Position numbers and translations under genes: made by a program. Below the pieces are notes generated by a model that searched no databases, was not told the origin of the DNA, and was given only the letters and a program-made list of their open reading frames with translations. 6,458 nt of DNA from Deltaproteobacteria bacterium RBG_16_44_11 (lineage in GTDB: Bacteria; Desulfobacterota; Syntrophia; Syntrophales; Smithellaceae): the NCBI GenBank assembly GCA_001797845.1, contig MGQN01000011.1, positions 39,651 to 46,108 of the forward strand, written 5' to 3'. Every line of letters begins with the position of its first letter. Position 1 is the stretch's first letter. Shown piece after piece: positions 1 to 5,086 of this stretch.

Positions 1-1051
1 CGATCACGTCCAGCCCCAGATTGTCGCAGATGAATTTCAGGCGGGCCACGTCGTCGGCATCAGTAATATCCAGGTTAGTGCCTAACAGCGCCAAGGCTTC
101 GTACTCAAAAGCCGCTGCAAGGCGTTGGCCGTTTTTATCCGGATAGAGGATCGAACATTGGACAACGCAGCCGGGCATACAGCCGTGCATCTTGCCGCCG
201 CGCTCAAACATATTGGCCTGGATCACTTCCGCCGTAAGCCCTGCAAATCCTTTATGCTGTCCGGATTTATAGTTACTGCCGGGCATGGTCCCCTGGTAGC
301 TGGAATTGGATACGGCAAAGGGTGTTCCAAACTTACTGTACATATTGCAAACAATGTCGTGTTGAAGAGTATCAATCCACTCTTTGACCAAAGCTCTAAA
401 AGCTTCAGTCTCTTTTATTTCCACTTTTGGAGCCCCGCTATCGTCCAGCACAATCGCCTTAAGTCCTTTGGAACCCATTACCGCTCCCAGTCCGCCGCGC
501 CCGGCGCTACGGGAAGGATCTCCAAGCATGTCCGTCAAAGAAACTGATGCGGATCTGTAGAGCCTTTCACCGGCCGGCCCGATGCAGATGATGCTGATTT
601 TCGAACCATATTTTTCTTGCAGCTTTTCAGCCACGGGATAGACTTTCATCCCCTTATAATCATCCGCGGGCAGTAGTTCTGCTCCGTCCTTGGTGATTTT
701 CAGACAATATAGTTTGCCTTTTTTTGGAACGCCTTCGAAAATAATGGCGCGATACCCCAAGCGATCCAGCTTTTGGGCGGCCGTACCGCCGGAGTTGGCC
801 TCCTTGATCCCCAAGGTCAGCGGACTTTTGGCGCCTACGGAAATACGCCCGAATTGAGGAGCCAAGGTGCCTGCCAAGGGGCCTGCAGCAATAATCAGTT
901 TATTGCCGGGGCCCAAAGGGTCGGTGACAGGATCGACCTCCTTGTTCATGATTTTCGCAATCAGTCCGGTACCGCCGATCAGTTTCCACTCCTCGGGCAA
1001 ATGTTCGGTTGTTACTTTAGCCTGCTCCATATTCACGCGTAAAATTTTCAT
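1..1051 (-). CDS. Aldehyde:ferredoxin oxidoreductase family protein, N-terminal 350 residues (3' end outside window)
   Basis: Predicted cytoplasmic tungsten or molybdenum bis-pterin enzyme with a [4Fe-4S] cluster; AOR-family members oxidise aldehydes to acids, or reduce acids, with ferredoxin as electron partner. The ATG at 1051 follows a strong purine-rich ribosome site (AGGGGGG, 3-4 nt before the ATG). Visible family signatures are the pterin-binding glycine segment IGGTGLIAK near residues 25-33, EANSGG near 83-88, and a GRGGLGAVMGSKGLKAI segment near 184-200. Cysteines at 291, 295 and 299 (CMPGCVVQC) sit where Pyrococcus AOR has its first three cluster ligands (288, 291, 295), but the spacing is C-x3-C-x3-C rather than C-x2-C-x3-C. 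From memory, this form occurs in the YdhV-like branch of uncharacterised AOR paralogues. Family proteins are about 600 or more residues long, so roughly half is seen, and the fourth cysteine lies off the window. The family is secure; the substrate is unknown. Confidence 0.93.
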   Translation of the reverse strand, partial: MKILRVNMEQAKVTTEHLPEEWKLIGGTGLIAKIMNKEVDPVTDPLGPGNKLIIAAGPLAGTLAPQFGRISVGAKSPLTLGIKEANSGGTAAQKLDRLGYRAIIFEGVPKKGKLYCLKITKDGAELLPADDYKGMKVYPVAEKLQEKYGSKISIICIGPAGERLYRSASVSLTDMLGDPSRSAGRGGLGAVMGSKGLKAIVLDDSGAPKVEIKETEAFRALVKEWIDTLQHDIVCNMYSKFGTPFAVSNSSYQGTMPGSNYKSGQHKGFAGLTAEVIQANMFERGGKMHGCMPGCVVQCSILYPDKNGQRLAAAFEYEALALLGTNLDITDADDVARLKFICDNLGLDVI

Positions 1052-1064
1052 CGTCCCCCCTGTA
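1039..1064 (-). promoter_or_regulatory. Ribosome binding site and start of the AOR gene
   Basis: Read on the minus strand, AGGGGGG lies 3-4 nt before the ATG at 1051-1049. The spacing is short but the purine tract is very strong. No other in-frame start upstream is as well supported, so this fixes the N terminus at MKILRVNM. Confidence 0.6.
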
Positions 1065-1093
1065 AAAGTTACTTGCTGATGAACATACCTTAA

Positions 1094-1440
1094 CCAATTA
1101 TAATTTCAGACATTACCCCATTTAAAACACAATCAACCCACCACCACGCCCTGTTCAGCCTCACTGCGCAAGGCTATCAACATGAACACCATTTCCATTG
1201 TAAGAGCGGTGAACTTACTTTTCCCGATGGTTACCGGCAGTGCAGTATCTGCTCAACCTTTGCCTGGGTTTCAAGTCCGATTTAACTCATTTCGCAGGCG
1301 AACAATCAATTTTAACCTGTTTGAACGATGTGACGCGGTGGCTGCTGCAGGTTCAAATGAACAGAAACCCGGGCTATTTCCGCAATTGCATAGAAGACAT
1401 AGTGAGAGCAAAATCTCTTAATGAGACATTGCTTTCTTGA
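1094..1440 (+). pseudogene. Possible decayed gene fragment (unrecognised)
   Basis: One plus-strand frame, open from 1094 until a stop near 1285, encodes a His/Cys-rich stretch (HEHHFHC, then YRQCSICSTFAW) that looks like part of a zinc ribbon. It has no ATG, GTG or TTG start in a sensible place. The next frame, open from 1213 to the stop at 1438-1440, encodes a helical-looking tail (TRWLLQVQMNRNPGYFRNC). A single frameshift around 1240-1285 would join the two into one chain, which suggests a broken gene or an insertion-element remnant. I do not recognise a family, and no inverted repeats or target duplications are visible. Random open frames are an equally possible explanation. Confidence 0.18.
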
Positions 1441-1446
1441 CGGTGA

Positions 1447-1475
1447 AATATAGGGAAGTTCCGTTTTTATGTCAA
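1447..1475 (-). promoter_or_regulatory. Sigma-70-type promoter reading toward the AOR gene
   Basis: On the minus strand a perfect -35 TTGACA (1475-1470) is followed by exactly 17 nt and then TATATT (1452-1447), one mismatch from the consensus -10. Transcription would start near 1440 and run to the AOR ATG at 1051, giving a leader of about 390 nt, or it could make a separate small RNA. It lies just beyond the terminator candidate of the upstream nitroreductase gene, as expected for the start of a new unit. It matches 11 of 12 consensus bases at optimal spacing, so it is one of the better promoter calls here, though there is no experimental support. Confidence 0.55.
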
Positions 1476-1546
1476 TTAATTTTTCCACAGAATGCTGTGT
1501 CGGCGCTTAAGGAAAACACATTTTTTGCAAAGGGCATGAGTTAAGC

Positions 1547-1571
1547 AAAAAATAACCGGGTATGGGATTAT
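1547..1571 (-). terminator. Weak intrinsic terminator after the nitroreductase gene
   Basis: On the minus strand, 20 nt after the nitroreductase stop, ATAATC pairs with GGTTAT (six pairs, one of them G-U) around an 8-nt loop, and the stem ends in a run of six T residues (complement of A1547-1552). The stem is short and AT-rich, so termination may be partial. Its place between the gene end and the next promoter supports the call. Confidence 0.4.
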
Positions 1572-1590
1572 CAGAATTATTGCAGAGTTT

Positions 1591-2349
1591 TCAATACTTA
1601 CCGATGGAGGCAAGGTAGATGGTAAATTCCTCTTCGCTGTCGACGCCAAGTAATTCATCGCAAGCGCTCTGATTGTAGGCGGCCACGACACAGCACCCTG
1701 CGTCAATACTCTGACAGGCAAGATAGAGATTCTGTCCAACGTGACCGGCATCGATGGCAATCACTTTGTGGGCAGCCAGATCGTAGCGCCACTCCATGCG
1801 CGCCGGAATCGCCGTCCAAAAAAAGGTCATGGCAGAGGTGGCGATAAAGTTTTGACCGAAGCAAGCGTCAGCCGCCTTGCGTCCAATGTCATCGTCAAGT
1901 ACCAATTGTGCCAATTTTTCCTCGAACGGCAAATAGCGGTATAAACCGACACGCAGGTTTTTAACCCGATTGACGGCAATATATGTTTCAAAAGAGTGGC
2001 GCGCTCCGGCGGAAGGCACGGAACGCAGTGCCGTCTCTGGACTTACCACACAACGCACACCCTGTGTTGCCCAGAGCAGGGCGGCAAGTTCCTCCAGAGT
2101 CAATGGATCGGATTTATATTGGCGGACACTTTCCCGAAAGGCGATAGCTTCGCCCACCGGCAACCGCCCTAATTTCACCAGCGCATCTTTCCCCACGGGC
2201 AAATCAATTTTCGGCACATCGGCAGGACAGGGTTTCTGCATTGGCGGCGCGGGTAGACGCCTACTCTGGTCTGTTTGCGAAAAATCAATTTGCTGTCGTA
2301 TAGTATCTTTCAGGAAAAAGCGGTTTGCTTCAAAATGCTTTTTGGACAT
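1591..2349 (-). CDS. SagB/ThcOx-type nitroreductase-family flavin oxidoreductase
   Basis: Predicted cytoplasmic FMN-dependent oxidoreductase of 252 residues. The nitroreductase fold is shown by RESVRQY (residues 72-78, the FMN-phosphate arginine region), LEELAALLWATQGV (85-98), the RSVPSAGARHSFE segment (109-121) and the C-terminal helix AGHVGQNLYLACQ (201-213), then a closing SIGKY. The first 50 residues, with FLKDTIRQ and SQTDQSR, are typical of free-standing SagB-type proteins. Related enzymes oxidise thiazolines or oxazolines made by YcaO cyclases, but no YcaO, precursor peptide or SagD-like gene is seen here, so the substrate is unknown and reduction of nitro or quinone compounds is possible. 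The ATG at 2349 is preceded by AAAGGA at a rather long distance of 13 nt. The gene lies 76 nt after the nucleotidyltransferase with no terminator between, so co-transcription is possible. Confidence 0.88.
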   Translation of the reverse strand: MSKKHFEANRFFLKDTIRQQIDFSQTDQSRRLPAPPMQKPCPADVPKIDLPVGKDALVKLGRLPVGEAIAFRESVRQYKSDPLTLEELAALLWATQGVRCVVSPETALRSVPSAGARHSFETYIAVNRVKNLRVGLYRYLPFEEKLAQLVLDDDIGRKAADACFGQNFIATSAMTFFWTAIPARMEWRYDLAAHKVIAIDAGHVGQNLYLACQSIDAGCCVVAAYNQSACDELLGVDSEEEFTIYLASIGKY

Positions 2350-2425
2350 CTAATAGTTTTATTCCTTTGAGTAAAGTGATTAATAATCTGATAAAGGCAA
2401 AAGTACTGAATTACCAGGCAAACCA

Positions 2426-2872
2426 TTAACTATTCAATTTATCGAAATCTACCATATCCTGCGGTCTGCCGCTGGCGCGCTTGTTGGTCAACAGATCTTT
2501 TTTTGAAATGAAATTTACTTTAAAATCATCAAAATCGGCAATGACACGATTTGAGAAACATTCGTCAAAGCGCACACCGTCAATTGATGTCAGTATCTCC
2601 AGGCGCATGGGAGGAACGCCCATGAGAATGACTTTTTTTTCTTTCAGAAAGACTTCTTTGTTTAAATCAGGAAGGTCAAAACCGAACTGCCGCAAGGCCT
2701 CAACCATTTTCAGGGCGTTTTTTTCATTGGCAGAAATCCATACATTCAAGTCACCTGTTGCCCGAGGATAGCCATGGAAGCCAACGGCATAACCGCCGAT
2801 AACCAGGTATTCAATTTGTTTTGAGTTCAGCAATTTCAAGAACTCTTTGAAGTCGCGCGGAAACTCGATCAT
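2426..2872 (-). CDS. Minimal nucleotidyltransferase (MNT/AbiEii-like, DUF6036-type)
   Basis: A 148-residue protein with the pol-beta nucleotidyltransferase core: a YLVIGGYAVGFHG helix and glycine pair (G26-G27), then RATGDLNVWI (residues 37-46), and a second strand MRLEILTSI (89-97). The C-terminal signature is SKKDLLTNK..GRPQDMVD (123-142). Members transfer nucleotides to protein or RNA targets, and several act as toxins or antitoxins. Two of the usual three metal-binding aspartates differ: the D-x-D motif is D41-x-N43 and the third carboxylate is E92. The protein may therefore be a weak enzyme, or a subgroup with changed chemistry. The ATG at 2872 fits the family N terminus (DFKEFLKLLN); it lies inside the upstream small gene, and GAAAGG lies 12 nt before it. 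An A8 run in the coding strand (T2633-2640 on the plus strand) falls in KEKKV. Confidence 0.8.
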   Translation of the reverse strand: MIEFPRDFKEFLKLLNSKQIEYLVIGGYAVGFHGYPRATGDLNVWISANEKNALKMVEALRQFGFDLPDLNKEVFLKEKKVILMGVPPMRLEILTSIDGVRFDECFSNRVIADFDDFKVNFISKKDLLTNKRASGRPQDMVDFDKLNS

Positions 2873-3011
2873 GCCCGAACATTACCTTTCTCATAAACTC
2901 GATGGCTTCTATTCTTTCGGCGGTACTGCGTTTAAGCCAGTAAGCTGTATCATCGGCTTCGTGCAAATCAACTACTTCGATAATGTTTTTTTGAATTTTT
3001 TCTTCAATCAT
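2811..3011 (-). CDS. Small partner protein of the nucleotidyltransferase (putative toxin-antitoxin component)
   Basis: A 66-residue, highly charged, soluble protein. The conserved-looking body DDTAYWLKRSTAERIEAIEF followed by a basic RLQRVLEI tail resembles a family of small proteins commonly encoded directly before DUF6036-type nucleotidyltransferase genes (recalled, not searched). No DNA-binding helix-turn-helix or HEPN motif (R-x4-6-H) is evident. Its 3' end overlaps the nucleotidyltransferase gene by 62 nt in another frame, so the two are translated from one message and are probably coupled. The ATG at 3011 has a weak TGAG 7 nt upstream. A TTG at 3023 would add four residues (LSKQ) and cannot be ruled out. 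Its role as antitoxin or partner is inferred from gene order only. Confidence 0.72.
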   Translation of the reverse strand: MIEEKIQKNIIEVVDLHEADDTAYWLKRSTAERIEAIEFMRKVMFGHDRVSARLQRVLEIAELKTN

Positions 3012-3083
3012 CTGTTTACTCAAATTGTTATTTATATCCGGCGCTCAACAGCCTTTATGAAAATATTGAATTAATTATTGGAA

Positions 3084-3092
3084 ATTATAGCA
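3084..3092 (-). promoter_or_regulatory. Extended -10 promoter for the nucleotidyltransferase module
   Basis: On the minus strand TGCTATAAT gives a perfect -10 with the TGn extension. The -35 region is poor (TTGTAG at a 15-nt spacing), as is usual for extended -10 promoters. Transcription would start about 65-70 nt before the ATG at 3011. It lies in the gap after the hydrolase gene, so the module probably has its own message. Confidence 0.45.
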
Positions 3093-3107
3093 CATTGCTG
3101 TGTTCTA
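3088..3107. promoter_or_regulatory. Imperfect palindrome overlapping the promoter, possible operator
   Basis: The 20-base element with half-sites TAGCACATTG and CTGTGTTCTA matches its own reverse complement at 7 of 10 positions per arm. It covers the spacer and the edge of the -10. A site there would suit autorepression by the module's own proteins, as in many toxin-antitoxin operons. It is short and imperfect. Confidence 0.25.
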
Positions 3108-3151
3108 CAAAAGCACAAAACAGGCTCAATAATGGATATAAGCGTCTACAA

Positions 3152-3964
3152 TTATTTATTTTTATCGACTTTAACAAAGTCGGTTATTTCTTTGAACAAA
3201 GACGCGTCCGCGTGAAACGGCCAGTCGTTGTGGCCAGCGCCTTTGATAACCCACATTTTTTTTCTTCCTTCCGGAAGATTCGCGTATAAACTGTGGGCAT
3301 GTTTAATGGGCAGAATTTCGTCGCGTTCCGCTCCGACCACGGAAATATTTTTCTTAAAAGATTTAAGATTTTCGATGCTATCATACTTGTCGGTTAAAAG
3401 CATTTTCACGGGAAGAAAAGGGAATAAAGATTTAGCAACAGAAGCCAGCGAGTCCCAGGGTGTAATTAATATGATTCCGGCGATAGGAACGGACGTTTGG
3501 TTGGCGATGGCGGCGGCAACGCCGCAACCCAGCGATTCTCCCAAAAGATAAAGCGGCTCACCGTATTGCTCATATGCGAGTTTCACTGTCTCTAATCCAT
3601 CGGCAACAAACGGTTTTTCTCCCACTTTACCCGGACGGCCTCCGTATTTTGGATATTCGGCTAAGATTACCCGAAAGCCCAGCTTCATCAGAGGTTCTAA
3701 ATAAAAGCCTCGGTCGAAAGCCGTTCCACCGTTGCCGTGAAAAAGAACAATAGTCCCATTTGGCACAGACGCGTCCGTGGCGGCGGTCAGTCCCCGGTAA
3801 TCTCCGCCAGTCGCCTGCCAGAGCTTCATATTTTCCGATGCAAGCATTCGCTCAGAGGGAACTTCTGAGTTGGGGAAATAAAGAAATTTGTTTTGCATAT
3901 TACAGCCTCCGAAAAACATTGCCACAATAAGAAACAATAGAATTATTTTTGTTGTTTGTTTCAT
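3152..3964 (-). CDS. Lipoprotein alpha/beta hydrolase (Bem46/YfhR-like serine hydrolase)
   Basis: A 270-residue predicted membrane-anchored hydrolase. The N terminus has a basic start (MKQTTK), a hydrophobic stretch (residues 7-18) and FFGGC, giving a lipidated Cys21, so it should sit on the outer face of the cytoplasmic membrane or in the periplasm. The fold is shown by the oxyanion-loop segment LFHGNGG (74-80), the nucleophile elbow GESLGCG (142-148, Ser144), the acid Asp215 in GAERDEILP, and His245 in GAGHNDW, so the catalytic triad is complete. The EYPKYGGRPGK segment (103-113) is typical of this subgroup. The substrate is not predictable; esterase or peptidase-like roles are both possible. 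The ATG at 3964 follows the CoiA-like gene by 78 nt. No clear Shine-Dalgarno is present, so the message may be weakly translated or start close to the ATG. Confidence 0.85.
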   Translation of the reverse strand: MKQTTKIILLFLIVAMFFGGCNMQNKFLYFPNSEVPSERMLASENMKLWQATGGDYRGLTAATDASVPNGTIVLFHGNGGTAFDRGFYLEPLMKLGFRVILAEYPKYGGRPGKVGEKPFVADGLETVKLAYEQYGEPLYLLGESLGCGVAAAIANQTSVPIAGIILITPWDSLASVAKSLFPFLPVKMLLTDKYDSIENLKSFKKNISVVGAERDEILPIKHAHSLYANLPEGRKKMWVIKGAGHNDWPFHADASLFKEITDFVKVDKNK

Positions 3965-4042
3965 TTATAAAGTAAGAGTTAATTGTATCTGTCCCATTAA
4001 TTTCTTAGTTTTAAATGTTCTTTCATTTCGGCATTTTTGGAG

Positions 4043-4885
4043 CTACCACCATTTTCCTTGAACATCTATCCATATCTTGGCTGATGGTAATGACCAATTC
4101 TTAATATTGAAAGCCGATCTAAATGTACCGTTAAAAGAATTAGCAATATGTACAGATTTTCCACACATTACAACTTTTTTTGTTTTGGATGTCTTCCAAC
4201 ATCCTCCATAGTCAGCATTAGGATGATTTTCATCATGCCAAGAAGTTCCTTCCAAATCTATCCCTTCTGCCTCGTAAAAGTCATCTACCCAATTTCCAGG
4301 CTCTTTATAATATTCGTATTGGTTAAGATGGATTGGCATCACGAAGGCATCGTGTTGCCAGAAATATATGCGGCCAAAATACATTGCATGAAGAAACTTT
4401 TGCCATTCTTTAGGTCTCCAAATATAAATATCTTCATCTTCAACAAAAGATAGGCTATTAGGCATATTGTCTGGCGATACCCACAATAAATGAATTCCTA
4501 ATTTTGTATATTGTTTTGTTCTCCTTAAAATGTCGTTTAAATCGATATTACTCTTTTGTATCTCAATGGCTACAGGAGTTTTACCTATATATAGGCTTAT
4601 ATCTGGTCTAACTCCATCAAGTGGACGTTCTATATCGCATTTATGACAATTATCGTGTTTACTAAGTGCAGTGTAAATTAGCCTCTTAACCTTATAATGT
4701 TTTTGACTTTCGCCACTTGAATAAATGCAATCAAAGGGCGGTTTATGTGCGAAATGGTGTTCTCTTTTTCCACCTTTTTTTAATATCACTTCGTCCCCGC
4801 AGGCGGGGCAAAAGAAAGGAGCTTGATATTTTTCCGTAAGCCAAGAAATATACCGTACTTTTTCTTTGTCGATAGCTACAAGCAT
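4043..4885 (-). CDS. CoiA-like predicted nuclease
   Basis: A 280-residue protein matching the competence protein CoiA family. In order: a first zinc-finger half CPACG (residues 26-30), the REHHFAH motif (41-47), SGES..H..K (57-65), and the PD-(D/E)XK-type core GVRPDISLYI (91-100, Asp95) with VAIEIQKS (105-112, Glu108 and Gln110). RRTKQY (121-126) and the WRPKEWQKFLHAMYFGRIYFW region (156-176) also look like the proteobacterial CoiA-like group. The C-terminal 90 residues are rich in Trp, Asp and Asn and have no recognised motif. CoiA in Gram-positive bacteria helps process incoming DNA during transformation; here no competence genes are seen, and the neighbour is a DNA methyltransferase. The ATG at 4885 has a good ribosome site (TAGGA, 8 nt spacing). 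The gene is strikingly AT-rich, which suggests transfer. Nuclease activity is inferred. Confidence 0.85.
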   Translation of the reverse strand: MLVAIDKEKVRYISWLTEKYQAPFFCPACGDEVILKKGGKREHHFAHKPPFDCIYSSGESQKHYKVKRLIYTALSKHDNCHKCDIERPLDGVRPDISLYIGKTPVAIEIQKSNIDLNDILRRTKQYTKLGIHLLWVSPDNMPNSLSFVEDEDIYIWRPKEWQKFLHAMYFGRIYFWQHDAFVMPIHLNQYEYYKEPGNWVDDFYEAEGIDLEGTSWHDENHPNADYGGCWKTSKTKKVVMCGKSVHIANSFNGTFRSAFNIKNWSLPSAKIWIDVQGKWW

Positions 4886-4893
4886 TAAGGTAT

Positions 4894-4899
4894 CCTAAA
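4894..4899 (-). promoter_or_regulatory. Ribosome binding site of the CoiA-like gene
   Basis: On the minus strand TTAGGA lies 8 nt before the ATG at 4885. It supports this start over later in-frame ones, and the family's N-terminal zinc-finger half begins 26 residues in, as expected. Confidence 0.5.
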
Positions 4900-4912
4900 A
4901 TATATAACAATT

Positions 4913-4921
4913 ATTATACCA
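4913..4921 (-). promoter_or_regulatory. Extended -10 promoter of the CoiA-like gene
   Basis: On the minus strand TGGTATAAT gives a perfect TATAAT with the TGn extension, 27 nt before the ATG at 4885. No good -35 is present at 16-18 nt. It implies that the CoiA-like gene, and perhaps the hydrolase after it, can be expressed independently of the methyltransferase. Confidence 0.45.
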
Positions 4922-5019
4922 AATTAGCTTTTTGAAAGGATTATTCCATCAAAAGCGTAACACATCTTAATTTTTTGTAAAGTAGGAAAGTTAAATGAAA
5001 CTAAACAAATAGGCAGATA

Positions 5020-5029
5020 CAGTATACTG
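5020..5029. repeat. 10-base perfect palindrome in the gap after the methyltransferase
   Basis: CAGTATACTG reads the same on both strands. It lies about 60 nt past the methyltransferase stop and about 100 nt upstream of the CoiA-like promoter. It lacks a T-run, so it is not an intrinsic terminator, and it does not fit the SOS box of Escherichia or Bacillus. It may be a protein site or chance. Confidence 0.2.
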
Positions 5030-5086
5030 AACATATAAACAGGCTATCTTTGTTTCCAATATTTAAGGAATTATATACTTGACTCT

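Larger units (their letters stand above)
1052..1590. other. 539-base gap without a convincing gene
   Basis: This is the longest stretch in the window without a gene. It holds the nitroreductase terminator candidate (1547-1571), a strong minus-strand promoter match (1447-1475), a second isolated TATAAT closer to the AOR start (minus strand, 1097-1102, with a poor -35), and a small hairpin (AGCCT 1157-1161 with AGGCT 1171-1175). On the plus strand, two overlapping open frames (1094 to about 1285, and 1240-1440) give faintly protein-like sequence in different frames, which could be a decayed gene. On the minus strand only short open stretches occur, the longest noticed being a 21-codon ATG frame starting at about 1199. 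I recognise no riboswitch or tRNA fold here. Confidence 0.5.

Noticed and set aside
125..1079. Plus-strand open frames opposite the AOR gene (125-547, 773-1042, 867-1079)
   Set aside because: They lie antisense to a well-supported AOR coding sequence and their translations show no family features.
1261..1300. T-arm-like sequence suggesting a tRNA
   Set aside because: GGGTTTCAAGTCC resembles a T-loop, but no acceptor stem or anticodon arm can be built around it.
1476..1760. Minus-strand 94-codon frame overlapping the end of the nitroreductase gene
   Set aside because: It overlaps the conserved nitroreductase C terminus in another frame, runs through the terminator candidate and promoter area, and has no recognisable features.
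1970..2353. Plus-strand 127-codon frame opposite the nitroreductase gene
   Set aside because: It is antisense to a clear SagB-type gene; the translation is low-complexity Ser/Arg-rich, typical of a shadow frame.
2811..3011. Reading the small partner as a HEPN toxin of a HEPN-MNT pair
   Set aside because: It is only 66 residues long and has no R-x4-6-H motif, so it does not fit a HEPN domain.
3965..4042. Hydrolase promoter from TACAAT upstream of 3964
   Set aside because: The -10-like hexamer has no acceptable -35 and no TGn extension, so it is no better than chance in AT-rich sequence.
5020..5029. Palindrome CAGTATACTG as an SOS (LexA) box
   Set aside because: It lacks the length and core spacing of the known Escherichia or Bacillus LexA sites; recorded only as a palindrome.
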